Shown: one piece after another, positions 36,055 through 47,981 of the stretch
How positions within the stretch are numbered: position 1 is the first letter of the stretch
How the letters are laid out: each line of letters starts with the position of its first letter
From: Macrobrachium rosenbergii
Taxonomy: Eukaryota; Arthropoda; Malacostraca; Decapoda; Palaemonidae
DNA: 64,000 bases
Direction: 5' to 3'
NCBI RefSeq assembly: GCF_040412425.1
Contig: NC_089781.1
Span: forward strand, 54,002,986 to 54,066,985
Made by a program: the position numbers and the translations under genes
Notes under the pieces: generated by a model
The model's input: the letters and a program-made list of their open reading frames with translations, nothing else
Told to the model about the DNA's origin: nothing
The model's database searches: none

Positions 36055-36125
36055 TTCATCATCATACTGAATGACCTATTTGGTCCCAGTGCTAGGCCTA
36101 AGGCCTAGCCCTGGCATTTCATCCA
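36055..36125 (-). mobile_element. SINE-3 fragment
   Basis: Reverse-orientation match to 26494-26545 (TGAATGACCTATTTGGTCCC), followed by GCTAGGCCTAAGGCCTAGCC, itself a perfect palindrome. Confidence 0.5.
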
Positions 36126-36183
36126 AATCCTTCGGGCCAGCCCTATGAGAGCTGATAGTCAGCTCAGTGGTCTGGTTCAACAG
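36126..36183 (+). mobile_element. SINE-1 tail fragment
   Basis: TCCTTCGGGCCAGCCCTATG, then AGAGCTGATAGTCAGCTCAG, TGGTCTGGTT. This is the 3' end of SINE-1, complete elsewhere at 48741-49026. It sits at the boundary where minisatellite array 2 resumes. Confidence 0.7.
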
Positions 36184-36199
36184 TTTTGATAATAAAATA

Positions 36200-38793
36200 A
36201 TAAGCCTTTTTCTCTTGCTGTAACTGAATTTCTTTCTAAGTCTTTCTATGCTGCGGCAGCTGAATTCGTTTCTAAGCCTCTTCTCTCCTTCTGCAGCTGA
36301 ATTTTTTTCTATGCTGCTGCAGCTGAATTAGATTCTAATGCTTTCTGTCCTCCTGCTGCTGAATTTGCTTCTAAGCCTTTCTCCCTGCTGCAACTGAATT
36401 TGTTTCTAAGCTTTTCTCTCCTGCTGCAGCTGAATTTGTTTCTAAGCCTTTCTCTCCTGCTGTTGCTGAATTTGCTACTAAACATTTCTCTCCTGCTGCA
36501 ACTGAATTCGTTTCTAAGCCTTTGTCTCCTGCTGCAGCTGAATTTGCTTTAAAGCATTTCTCTCCTGCTGCAACTAAATTTGATTCTAAGCCTTTCTCTC
36601 TTGCTGCAACTGAATTTGATTCTAGGCCTTTCTTTCCTGCTGCAGTTGAATTTGTTTCTTAGCCTTTCTCTCTTGCTGCTGCTGAATTCGTTTCTAAGAC
36701 TTTCTTTCCTGTTGCTGCTTTATTTACTTCTAAGCCTTTCTCTGATGCTGCAACAGAATTTGTTTCTAGGCCTTTCTTTCCGGGAGCAGCTGAATTTGTT
36801 ACTAAGCCTTTCTCTCCTGCTGCTGCTGAATTTGTTTCCAAGCCTTTCTCTACTGCTACAGCTGATTTTGTTTCTAAGCCTTTCTGTGGTGCTGCAGCTA
36901 AATTTGCCTATAAGCCTTTCAACTCCTGCTGCAACTGAATTTGTTTCTTAGCCTTTCTTTCCTGTTGCTGCTTTATTTACTTCTAAGCCTTTCTCTGCTG
37001 CTACAGCTGAATTTGTTCCTAAGCCTTTCTCTCCTGTTGCAGGTGAATTTGTTCCTAAGCCTTTCTCTGCTTTGCAGCAGCTGAATTTGTTTCTAAGCCT
37101 TTCTCTGATATTGCTGCTGAATTTGTTTCTAAGCCTTTCTCTCATGCTGCAGCTTAATTTGCTTCTAAGTCTTTCTCTGCTACTGCAGCTGACTCTGTGT
37201 CCAAGACTTCCTCTCCTGTTGCAACTGAATTTCGTTCTAAGCCTTTCTATGCTGCTGCAGTTGAATTTGATTCTAAGCCTTTGTCTCCATGCTGCAGCTG
37301 AATTTGTATCTAACCCTTTTCCCTCCTGCTGCAGCAGAATTTCTTTCTAGGCCTTTCTCTCGTGCTGCAGCTGAATTTGTTTCTAAGCATTTCTCTGCTG
37401 CTGCAGCTGAATTTGTTTCTAATCCTTTCTCTCCTGCTGCTGCTGAATTTGTGTCTAAGCATTTCCCTGTTACTGCAGTTGAATTTGTTTTTAAGGTTTT
37501 CTCTCATGCTGCAGCTGAATTCGTTTCTGACCCTCTTCTCTCCTTCTGCAGCTGATTTGTTTCTAATCCTTTTCTCTCTTGCTGCAGCTGAATTTCTTTC
37601 CAGGCCTTCCTATGCTGCTGCAGCTATGAATTACTTTCTAAGCCTTTCTCTCCTGCTGCAAGTGAATTTGTTACTAAGCCTTTTCTCTCCTACTTCAGTT
37701 GAATTTGTTTCTAAAACTATCTGTGCTGCTGCAGATTAATTGGTTTCTAAGCCTTTCTCTTCTACTGCAGCTGAATTTGTTTCTAAGCCTTTTTCTTGTG
37801 TTGCAGGTGAATTTGTTTCTAGGCCTTTTCTCTCCTGTTGTAGGTGAATTTGTTTCTAAGCCTTTTTTCTCATGCTGCAGCTGAATTCGTTTCTAAGTCT
37901 TTTCTATCCTTCTGCCGGTGACTTTGTTTCTAGGCCTTTCTCTCCTGCTGCATGTGAATTTCTTTTTAGGCGCCTCTCTGCTGCTGCAGCTGAATTCGTT
38001 TCTAAGCCTTTCTCTCCTTCTACAGCTGAATTTACTCTAAGCCTTTCTCTCCAGCTGCAGCTGAATTTGTTTCTAAGCCTTTTCTCTCCTGCTGCAGCTG
38101 AATTTGTTTCTAGGACTTTCTCTTCTTCGGCTGAATTTGTTTCTAAGCCTTTCTCTGCTTCTGCAGCTGAATTTTTTTCAAAGGCTTTCTCTCATGCTGC
38201 TGCTGAATTCGTGTCTAAGCCTTTCTCTCATGCTGCAGCTGAAATTTTTCTAAGTCTTTTTTTCCTGCTGTAGCTAAATTTGTTTCTAATCCTTGCTTTC
38301 GTGGTTAAACTGAATTTGTCTCCAAGCCCTTTTGTCCTACTGCAGCTGAATTTGTTTCTAAACCTTTCTCTGCTGGTGCAGCTGAGTGTCTTTTTATGCC
38401 TTTCTCTCCTGCTGCAGCTGAATATGTTTCTAGGCCTTTCTCTGCTGCTGCAGCTTAATTTGTTTCTAAACCTTTTTTCTTCTGCTGCTGCTGAATTTAT
38501 TCCTAAGTCTTTCTTTTATGCTGTAGATAAATTTGTTTCTAAGCCTTGCTACAGCTGAATTTGTTCTTAAGCCTTTCTCTCCAGCTGCAGCTGAATTTAA
38601 TTCTAAGGCTTTCTCTGCTGCTGCAGCTAAATTCGTTTCTAAGCTTTTCTCAGTTTCTGTTGCTGAGTTTGTTTCTAAGCTTTTCTCTCTTGCTGCAGCA
38701 GAATTCGTCCCTAAGTGTCTCAGTTGCTGCAGTTGAATTTGTTTCTAAGCCTTTCTCTCCTGCTGCTGCTGCTGCTGCTGCTGAATCCTCCCC
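36200..38793. repeat. Minisatellite array 2 (about 36-bp units)
   Basis: Same unit and orientation as array 1 (CTGAATTTGTTTCTAAGCC, TTTCTCTCCTGCTGCAG), roughly 70 copies. The 30-bp ATG-containing unit type is rare here, and many units are 35 bp, so frames break more often (longest minus frames about 65 codons, longest plus about 130). The array ends in a (GCT)n run at 38760-38783. Divergence between neighbours is high, so the array is old and not recently homogenised. Confidence 0.9.
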
Positions 38794-38816
38794 AGACATG
38801 CCAAACATTACTTGAC
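38650..38816 (-). other. Candidate exon at the minus-strand 5' edge of array 2
   Basis: On the minus strand the sequence before 38816 is TTCTTCCTCCTTCCCCATCTG then TCAG, an excellent polypyrimidine tract and AG. The frame after it reads VMFGMSGEDS, a run of Ala, then GEKGLETNS, i.e. it enters the repeat in the frame giving EKGLETNSAAA. It stays open only to 38650. This may be the relic of an exon encoding the repeat, or coincidence. Confidence 0.25.
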
Positions 38817-39530
38817 CTGACAGATGGGGAAGGAGGAAGAAGACCATCTCCCAATGGAATTTAGTTCAGCTGAGTTACTCCCTGCTGTCCCGATCCAGCA
38901 GCTTTATCTTTTTCCTTGATAACAGATACATACGGTATGATCACCTCTTATATCACAGAAACACAAAAGTGATGAGCAAAAATTTACAAGTTTAAGTAAA
39001 TACATTATTTAATACATACAAAGAAATACAAACAGTATTACTCTGAATTGCAGATAGGAAAGAGGATGGTTTCACAGATATGGAATACACAAATAACAAA
39101 TGGAATAGTTACACTGCGACCCTTGTTCTTATTGGGTGCTGGTTCATTGTAAGACGTCTGTCCTCCTTGGGACTACCAAGGGGTCTTCCTCTCTTTTTGG
39201 AGTGCTGCAGTGTCTTGCTCCTGTGGGCTGTCTCGAGATCCTTTAAAGATGAATGCAAAAGACTAGCAAACTTAGTATTATTTAATCTTCATCTGAGGAA
39301 AACACTGTTGTTTGCATCAAACGATGGGCCCTGGTTCCACTTTCAAATACGGAATCTTCATTCTTTGGAAACAAACACAGCGGGGCAAATCTCAGAGCCT
39401 TCTTTTGATAATAAAACAATCAATGATGGGGTTTCATGTCCCTCATCATTACAGGGTTTCTCTTAGATGCAGGAGTCTACCTGCTGTACCTAATGGGGCA
39501 AAAATCCTCAGGTCCCCAAGATGTACTTAC

Positions 39531-39683
39531 GGTCCGGAGCTCAGTTCTCAAGGAAGTCCTCTGTTCCATCGCTCTCTTCCCTGCCTTCTTCTTCTTCTTT
39601 TTTTTTGAGTTTGGTTCCACGCCATCAGTGTGATCATTTTTATATGAAACTGGAGCAGGGAATCTTGTTAATTCCTCGGACAT
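39531..39683 (-). CDS. Candidate first coding exon (Lys-rich), 51 codons
   Basis: On the minus strand an ATG at 39683 opens a frame (MSEELTRFPAPVSYKNDH..., a KKKKKKKAGKR basic run, ...RTSLRTELRT) that reaches a consensus 5' splice donor, ACC|GTAAGTA, at 39530 after exactly 51 codons. The basic run would suit a nuclear localisation signal. No partner exon in matching phase was found: the acceptor at 38816 would give an early stop in this phase. I recognise no family. The rest of 38820-40800 shows nothing else I can support. Confidence 0.3.
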
Positions 39684-40820
39684 ATTCCATTGTAGCTAAG
39701 ACCATCTGGCTTAATACAGTCGATGCTGGCTTGATTTTTCCGTGTGGAAATAAAAAGCGAACAAATTTTGTAACATTAAACAATTCAAGATATAATTTTC
39801 TTTCAGTATATGTTATAACTGGGCACATGTTCAGGGTAACTAAAAATGTGGGGGGTGGTAAAGAAAGGGTGTGAACATTTGCTTGGCAGTCCTAAATGGT
39901 AAATTACACAAAGGATGTAAATTTGTTTGAAATGTATGGAGGCATACAAACATGCCCGTAACCAAATGGCTGCACAATATATTTAACAATCTCAAATAAT
40001 GATGTTTTATTCAAAATGCAACATCCTCAGGTTTGCATGGTAGTGGAGGTGGCCCATAAGATCTTGATTTCGTTTTTATTTTTTCAGGAATATTCAGGAA
40101 ACACATGTGATTTGACAACATGTGCATGTGATTTATCAGTCCATGATTGTGTTCTACATTTTCATACTGTGCCATTGTGCCTTTAGAGTTTGGCTTGTAG
40201 TGGTGTTTAAGGTAAAGGAATGTTCTGTAATGCAATACATTTAGTGAGCTGGTCTCTACCGCCATACTAATGTTTGTTGTCCCTAAATGTATGTGACCCA
40301 CAAGTTTCCATAAACATGTCACTAAATGTGGTTTCCTCAAAGATACCGAGTTTTTCATTGATTAAGGGAGAACATATAGCACACGTTCGTATGCCATATG
40401 GCAAAATGTGACGAGGTTTCCATGAGTGTATTCTGAAAGAGGACAGATACAATTTCCATATAGTGTATCGCTCAGACTGTTGACTTTCATTTCTTTGTTA
40501 ATGTATACTCATATGCTGGTTTGTTTGTGCTGAAGTCAAGATGCAATTGTATGACCTATTGGGATTATGATTCCAGTGGGTGGATGGTATGGAAAATACA
40601 AGAATTTCATAAAAAAAAACAAAAATTGTTCAACTTTCAGTATATGCTTTAGGGGGTAATTGCAAACCATTACCTCTACTCTTCATAGGAATCACACACA
40701 GTGCAGTGGTAAAACATTCAACTACTGTTTAAATATTAGCATGAGCTCACGTATTTAGATGTTTCTAATTGAATTTGCATTTATAATTTACATACGATTG
40801 TTTTCTTTCTTTTTCTACAG

Positions 40821-40851
40821 GAAACTGAATGTCATAGTGCAACTTCCTGTG
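40821..40851 (+). CDS. Candidate 31-nt microexon of a host gene
   Basis: The segment is bounded by a strong acceptor, TTTTCTTTCTTTTTCTACAG, and a consensus donor, G|GTAAGTTT. A branch-point-like TTCTAAT lies about 50 nt upstream. Read in phase 0 it encodes ETECHSATSC plus one nucleotide, with no stop. The one-nucleotide overhang joins in frame with the candidate exon at 49598-49645, giving Gly at the junction. The position in unique sequence between repeats supports a real exon. The gene cannot be named from this. Confidence 0.45.
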
Positions 40852-40997
40852 GTAAGTTTACTCTTGTTATGGTATTAAGGGAGTATTTGACATTGGTATG
40901 CAATTGTAGTAGCAGAATGAATAATTGCTTTATGAGAAATAAAAATATTTATAGAGTTTTCCCAGAATAACACAAAACTTTTCATATTCATGATTAT

Positions 40998-41142
<145 letters not shown>

Positions 41143-41203
41143 GTGTGTGTGTTTTGTGTGTATGTGTGTTATATGTGCTTGTGTGTTTATGTACTTAAAT
41201 ATT

Positions 41204-41690
<487 letters not shown>

Positions 41691-41915
41691 TTAAAAGAAA
41701 TGTGTAAAATTTGTATACTCTAAGATGGTTAGCATGGGACAAGGGGATAAGGAGCGAGGCCACCACCGTAGGTAAACAGAGCACTAACGTCAGAAGCTAA
41801 GGAGTTAACTACATAAACCCCCATCTTCCTACCTTTAAGGTGCGAATATCTGGTTTCCAGTCGTCCATATATCTAATCAGCAATGATTTTTCGGGGTTTT
41901 CATACAAAGATTCTT

Positions 41916-42305
41916 TTATATTTTCATCAATATATCTAAAGTGTCAGTGTTGATTTTTCCTTTACTTCTCTTTTTCGTGCTTTCTCTGTCCCATTTTATT
42001 ATTTCTATTAACTGATTTACTTTAATCTGTTCAATTTTCCATAGATATAGGTTTAACTCACTCGTATGCTCTTTAATTTGCAAAATCCAAGGTGTCCTCT
42101 TGTTTTTGTACTGGGTCGGTGTCATCTCAGAGAGGAGCCTTTCTTTAATATTACTGCAGAGAATATGGTTCAGATGGAGTTGTTTGTTCCTCTTATCCCT
42201 TGATTGGCTGGATGAAGCCCTAAATTTAGATCTTAAAGCACAGTATGGCGGATACCTTGGCTCATTCAGTATTGCTTTATAAACCTGGTTATCTACTGTG
42301 TGCAA
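41916..42305 (-). CDS. Unrecognised 129-codon frame upstream of the Penelope remnant
   Basis: A charged, Lys/Gln-rich frame (SQSRDKRNKQLHLNHIL..., LYLWKIEQIKVNQLIEIIKW). It lies on the same strand as the Penelope terminal remnant at 41204-41690 and directly upstream of it, so it may be leftover element sequence, but I cannot match it to a Penelope domain. Confidence 0.25.
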   Translation of the reverse strand: MHTVDNQVYKAILNEPRYPPYCALRSKFRASSSQSRDKRNKQLHLNHILCSNIKERLLSEMTPTQYKNKRTPWILQIKEHTSELNLYLWKIEQIKVNQLIEIIKWDRESTKKRSKGKINTDTLDILMKI

Positions 42306-42636
42306 TGCTTTTATGTCTATTTTTTGCTCAGCTACATCATTTCAGCTTTGCACTGATCTAGGTCCTTCTCAGTAGTTCTGTAAATGTAGTAGCTAGGGCA
42401 CATTGCATGCATTAGCTGTGTACTGACTGACAAACAAAATAGTAACTCATGTAATCCAGAGCATGCTGCCTAGACCTCTCAAAGCCAGCCCATGCAATTG
42501 TGTTTCCAGCCGCATTTGCATTTTTTTGTACATATCGTGTTAGTGCTATATGCTGTACTGGCATTCTTTATGTGATTCCTTCGTGTTATATCCAGTTGTG
42601 AATCTCAGCTGACCACAGTTTGCTTGTGTGAAGCTG
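42306..42636. other. Stretch without a recognised feature
   Basis: No repeat or coding signal was found between the frame at 41916-42305 and the left arm of the DIRS inverted repeat. Confidence 0.4.
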
Positions 42637-44016
42637 TTGATGGTCGTGTGTTTTTACACGATGGCCTGTATGCGTAAATTAGTGAATTCCCATATACTGT
42701 AAGTGTGCCACATGTTAGCTCCTTTGTTCTTTGTGATAGCCACCATGGAAGTGAAACCAGAGCTGTGATGGTGTTCAAGCAAGGAGAAGGCCTGCACTAA
42801 GTTTATGTCCCTTGTGGTAGTAGACCCATATTTGGTGTGCATTTCATGCAAGGGAAATGAATGTACAAGGGACTACATGAGTGTTGAGTGTGAAAGGTGG
42901 TACCCACTGCGAATCCTCTGTGAAAAGTGAAGGAGGAAACAGAAGAAAGGCATGTTGTCAAGAGAACCAATCTTGAGCCAACCTTCTCTCCCTCCCTCTA
43001 CTCCTCTTTCTCCTGCTCCTCCATTGGTGGATCCAGCGATGGGGTGAAATCTTCCCAGAGCCTTCCAAGAGGGATATCTCAAGCCTGTTGTTGGAAGTTG
43101 CTTGAGTAGCTGAAGGTTTGAGAAGGTGAGAGAGATCAACACAGCAGACCATGTAAGTGGCAGCAGCCTCCTCACTCAACCAGTCAATGAAGAGTGGGAT
43201 CTCAGGCACCCCATCTTCACACCACAGCAGTGTGCGAGGACCAAGATGTGGACTACTCCAGTGCTAAGCACTACGCACTCCAGAAGGGGGAAAGCTGGAG
43301 CACTCCTATCTGCCCCGTTGCTGAGCTGGATCCCACCCTCTCTTTCTACACCCTTAGATACTTGGAAGGGGGAAAGCTGGAGTGCGTAGTGCTTAGCACT
43401 GGAGTAGTGCACATCTTGGTCCTCGCACACTGCTGTGGTGAGAAGATGGGGTGCCTGAGATCCCACTCTTCACTGACTGGTTGAGTGAGGAGGCTGCTGC
43501 CACTTACATGGTCTGCTGTGTTGATCTCTCTCACCTTCTCAAACCTTCAGCTACTCAAGCAACTTCCAACAACAGGCTTGAGATATCCCTCTTGGAAGGC
43601 TCTGGGGAAGATTTCACCCCATCGCTGGATCCACCAATGGAGGAGCAGGAGAAAGAGGAGTAGAGGGAGGGAGAGAAGGTTGGCTCAAGATTGGTTCTCT
43701 TGACAACATGCCTTTCTTCTGTTTCCTCCTTCACTTTTCACAGAGGATTCGCAGTGGGTACCACCTTTCACACTCAACACTCATGTAGTCCCTTGTACAT
43801 TCATTTCCCTTGCATGAAATGCATACCAAATATGGGTCTATTACCACAAGGGACATAAACTTAGTGCAGGCCTTCTCCTTGCTTGAACACCATCACAGCT
43901 CTGGTTTCACTTCCATGGTGGCTATCACCAAGAACAAAGGAGCTAACATGTGGCACACTTACAGAATATGGGAATTCACTAATTTACGCATACAGGCCAT
44001 CGTGTAAAAACACACA
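42637..44016. repeat. Large inverted repeat of the DIRS 5'/gag region
   Basis: The left arm 42637-43275 is repeated as near-identical reverse complement at 43379-44016 (about 640 bp each), around a loop of about 100 bp that itself contains a second copy of GAAGGGGGAAAGCTGGAG. Frames on the two arms encode the same peptides (for example FSLLEHHHSSGFTSMVAIT at 42851-42654 minus and 43810-44007 plus). The right arm is continuous with the DIRS element; the left arm is the extra, inverted copy. Confidence 0.92.
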
Positions 44017-44660
44017 ACCATCAAAGTGCTCCACTTTGTGTAAGAGGAGCTTGGCAAGGCAGTTATCCTCCTCATTCTCTTCCTCACCATTGAGCAGTTC
44101 TCCCTCTGTGGGCAGCAGTTTCATCAGGAAGGACCGTTGCAGGAGGTCAGCATCTTTCAGGAGAAGGAAGTCCAAGAATAGCCACAAGAGGAGGAGTCAC
44201 TCGATGAGGTACCATGGGAAGAGGAGAGATAGAACTCCCTTGGGATGTCTGAGTTGAGACAGCAGGAGTAGGAATCTTCTTGGTGGAGGTGGAACTCCTG
44301 GGATTGATACAACTACACCGTGCCCTGCTCAGAGTCACCATTTGGAGCTGAGGAGCCTCCCTGGTCAGGTTCTCTCCTCTCTGGCTCCCACAGACACCAA
44401 CTCCGGTCCTCCTGCAGGAACACCCAAAGGCAACAAAATTGGAACAGGTTTATGGCAGACCCTGAGTCAGGGAAGGCATACCAGGACCAGAGAGCAGTGG
44501 AGCGGCATACTTCGTTCCAACAGTCAGAGAGGGAGCAGAGCCATGTTGCAACTCCCTGGAGTGTGAAAGAGGAAGTGGCAAGCCTGGAGGAGGAGAAGGC
44601 TTTCAGATCATAGCCCCTGATAAGGAGGATATATAGGTTTAGTGTTCCCGTCATTCTCAT
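43485..44660 (+). pseudogene. DIRS gag-like region
   Basis: Fragments at 43451-43703 (EIPLFTDWLSEEAAATYM..., an acidic EEQEKEE end), 43810-44007 and 44150-44257 (basic RCRRSASFRRRKSKNSHKRR) lie ahead of the RT. Alternation of acidic, hydrophobic and Arg/Ser-rich segments fits DIRS gag, but conservation is too weak to map domains. At least three frames are used. Confidence 0.5.
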
Positions 44661-45439
44661 GCTTGAAGCAGTTGGCGGGTATCACCCCAGAGGTGAGGCA
44701 GTCAATGAGGCTACTCTGCTCTTGCCTGTTGCATGGTGTGTTAGTAGGCATTAGCTCACTGGTTGCTGGTCTGTGAGACAGGAGAAGTACTACCTCCCTG
44801 AAGATGTCCACGCAGTACCTCATTCCTTGGATCCCTTCTGCAGGTTGGGCATCAACCCCCCCCCCCCCAGCAGAGGGTGAGATTTAACCAGATGTAGATG
44901 AACAATCTGGGGCTGATGGCCATGAGGGCATTACAGTTCATCCTGCAGTTGGACCTGTGCTGGGGACCCTTCTTAAAGGAGATAAAGGAAGTATTTCCAG
45001 CAGACAGGTGACCTTTGGTCAGCAGCCTGGTTGTCCCGATGTGGAGAACAGTCAGATCGCCCACATTTGAGCAAACTTGCTTGCAAGGAGGAGGGAATCC
45101 CTGTCGGTGGTTTCCTGAAAGGACAAGGCGACAGAGCCACAGCACTAAGGTCAACAGTGCAGTCAGGACAAGGGGGTGCCAACCCACTGAGGCCCTCCCC
45201 CCGGCCGAGGTATTGTCAGTTGTCACATGGGTAACTGTTCCCCAAGCCATGTGACAGTGGAGGTCAGGCATTTAATTACTCTTGGTCTTCTCAGACATGG
45301 AGATGGAATAGGTCCAGTAGAAGGGGTGGATCCAGATGAGACATCAGAACTCCCTTCTCCAGTCTGCTATGGGGAGAGGGGGGAGGTTGTCCAGCAGAGG
45401 AGTGAGTAGTCATAGCCTCAAGAGATGATTACAGGCTCT

Positions 45440-46190
45440 CCTTCTGGGGGGAATAAGCCCTTCCCCCTCGCACCGGAAATGATCCACTTCCTGTCATACC
45501 GGATTAAGTCAACCAAGGGTACGGCCCTACAAGCAGAGGTGAGAGCCGTGCTACAGGAGGAGACAATTGAGGTAGTGCTGGAGTAGTCACCAGGTTTCTG
45601 CAGCCCCCTATTCCTGGTGGAGAAAGTCTCAGGGGGTGGAAGCCGGTGATGGGTCTCTCTGCTTTGAACAGCTTCCTGCAGCAGACACCATTCTCAATGG
45701 AAACAACCTAGTCTATGTTAGCTTCTGTCTGTGAAGAAGACTACATGATCTCCATAGATCTGCGGGAAGCATGTTTCCATATCCCCATCCACCACTCTTC
45801 AAGGAAGTTTCTTCATTTTGTCTGCCAACAGGCGACCTATCAGTTCAAGGCCCTTTGCATTGACCTAGCAGCAGCTCCACAGGTGTTCAAAAGGATACTC
45901 CAACTAGTGTTGACCTGGGTCCACTCCCAAGGGATAAGAATGAGGAGATACTTAGTGATTGGCTGATTCCGGAGTTGTCAACACAGCAGCTGCAGAGGGA
46001 CAGAGACAAGTTACTGAACGTGTGTGAGAACTGGCTGTGATAAACTGACAGGAAGTCAGACCTGGTCCTAAAACTAGTAATCAGGTATCTAGGGATGCTG
46101 CTAAACACTGTGGTTGCAAGAGCCTTCCCAGCTTTGGTAAGGATAAACAATCTGCTGCAAGTGGCTCAGGAGTTCATGGTGGGGAACTCA
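45440..46190 (+). pseudogene. DIRS reverse transcriptase with broken catalytic box
   Basis: Starts with FLSYRIKSTKGTALQAEVRAV and a QEETIEVV segment, then SPGFCSPLFLVEK (fingers), and at 45715-45966 VCEEDYMISIDLREACFHI (motif A with its Asp), QFKALCIDLAAAPQVF (motif B) and RRYL, where the catalytic Y-L-D-D should follow. A one-nucleotide deletion at about 45951 shifts the frame there and a stop follows. Downstream, LRRDRDKLLNVCENWL-like and YLGMLLNTVVARAFPAL segments complete the thumb. Confidence 0.85.
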
Positions 46191-46790
46191 TAGCCGGCTC
46201 ATTAGAGGTAACTGTTAATAGGCATCTGACATCTCTGGAGAAGTAGTGCCCAGAGGAAGGCCTCACCTCCGTTCCCTGCAGTGGCAGTTGAAGACTCACT
46301 GGGTACACCAACTAATTCCTCTGAACAAAGAAGTGAGAAAAGACCTGGAGTGGTGGTTGGACACGGGCAGTCTCCAGAAGGGAGTGCCCCTCAGCAAGTT
46401 GCTCCCAGAGATGGTATTCTCTGACACCTCCCAAAAGGGGTGGGGAGTGAACCTGGATGGTGAGTGCATTTCTGGGACTTGGGTACTGCAAGAGGAAGGA
46501 ACATATCAGCCTTCTAGAGATGAGGACAGCATGGTTGGCACTCGAGCACTTCCAGGGTCAGTTACAGGGCCACTTAGTGGTCATGATGAGTGACAACACC
46601 ACCATGTGGCCTACATCAACAAGCAAGGTGGGACAAACCCCCAAGTTGTGTTCATTGACATTAAGGATGGACCACCAAAGGGAGGTAGTTTTTAAGGGAT
46701 TTGGAGTGCCAGAGTTTCTGCTGAACTCCCACCTCTTTAACTTAGTAGCAGGTAGATCATCCTCCCACTTAAGGGCCTAAGGGAGGAGTC
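46191..46790 (+). pseudogene. DIRS RNase H
   Basis: 46246-46593 reads SLQWQLKTHWVHQLIPL, VRKDLEWWLDTGSLQKGVPL, then VFSDTSQKGWGVNLDGECIS (first catalytic Asp) and, one frame away, LLEMRTAWLALEHFQ and VMMSDNTTM (second Glu and Asp). The WW-L-x-x-x-x-L-x-x-G-V-P-L signature is typical of DIRS. Two frameshifts. Confidence 0.8.
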
Positions 46791-47239
46791 CCCATTTACG
46801 AAAAGTGAGCTTTGTATCCCCGTAGGAACAAATTTTTTAATAATTTGTATTTTCATAGGTATACAAACTGTAGCTTTTCATATAGGATAAACCCAGCTCT
46901 GCCACCCCCTTTGTTCCAAATCTACCTTTGTGATACAGTTTGCAATTGGGCCAGACCCTACAGTGGCATGGGTAGGCTGTGAGAAGTCAGGGCAGCATGT
47001 CAGACCTGCCTACATTATTCTTTTGTTTGTTAGTCAGTACACAGCCAAAGTGCACTGGACACTCATTTGTGAAAAGCCATGTTTGTACAGTTGACCCCCA
47101 ATTTTACGCACTTCACTTTTCACACTTCACTTTGTCTGGGATTTTTATGGAACATATCTTTCTATTTTACTCGGGAACTTTCACCAATTTGCAAATTTTT
47201 TCATAGAGCAATATTCACTAATTACTGTATTTTCATGAC

Positions 47240-47367
47240 TAAATACATTTTTATGATAAAAAATGATTTGCTAATTTTCAAATATTAATGTTAATGTAAA
47301 CACAGCAAAATATCTATAAAATTTTTAGTACAAATTAAATAAATCTGCTCACAGAACGTTTGACCAC

Positions 47368-47446
<79 letters not shown>

Positions 47447-47914
47447 ACTGAGATAAGAGAGAGACTGATTTTTTTTTATGCATATATGTTTATTTGTTTT
47501 GTACAGTAAAGTTTTATAAATAAACATGATGTTACTTTGTCATTCATTTTTTCATATTTTTCACACTATAATTATACAACTTTTTGCACTTCAATAAAAG
47601 CAGACTGGCAAATAAAATTAAAATAAGCTCATTTCGGGGTGAGGAGCTCAGAATTAGCTTAACAGGTTAAACCTGTTAAGCTCATTATTGGGCTCCTTAC
47701 CCGGGAATGAGCTTAACAAGTTTACGTATGATGATTCGCTAATTATATTAATTTTATTTGTCAGCCTGCTTTTACTGAACTGCAAAAAGTTGTATAATTA
47801 TAGTGTGGAAAATATGAAAAAATAAATGACAAAGTAACGTCACATTTATTTGTAAAACTATACTGTACAAAACAAATAACCTTACATGCATAAAAAAATC
47901 AATGTCTCTCTTAT

Positions 47915-47981
<67 letters not shown>

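Larger units (their letters stand above)
43379..46800 (+). mobile_element. DIRS-like (tyrosine-recombinase type) retrotransposon, recombinase missing
   Basis: Order on the plus strand: gag-like region (43379-44660), a degenerate stretch, RT (45440-46190) and a DIRS-type RNase H (46240-46790). Wording such as EACFHIPIHHSSRKFLHF and QFKALCIDLAAAPQVFKRI is characteristic of DIRS/PAT RTs. No tyrosine recombinase domain is found downstream: after 46800 comes a stretch with TTTGTATTTTCATAGGTATA and no frame. Numerous frameshifts and stops. DIRS elements integrate through circular intermediates without target duplications, and none is seen. Confidence 0.82.
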
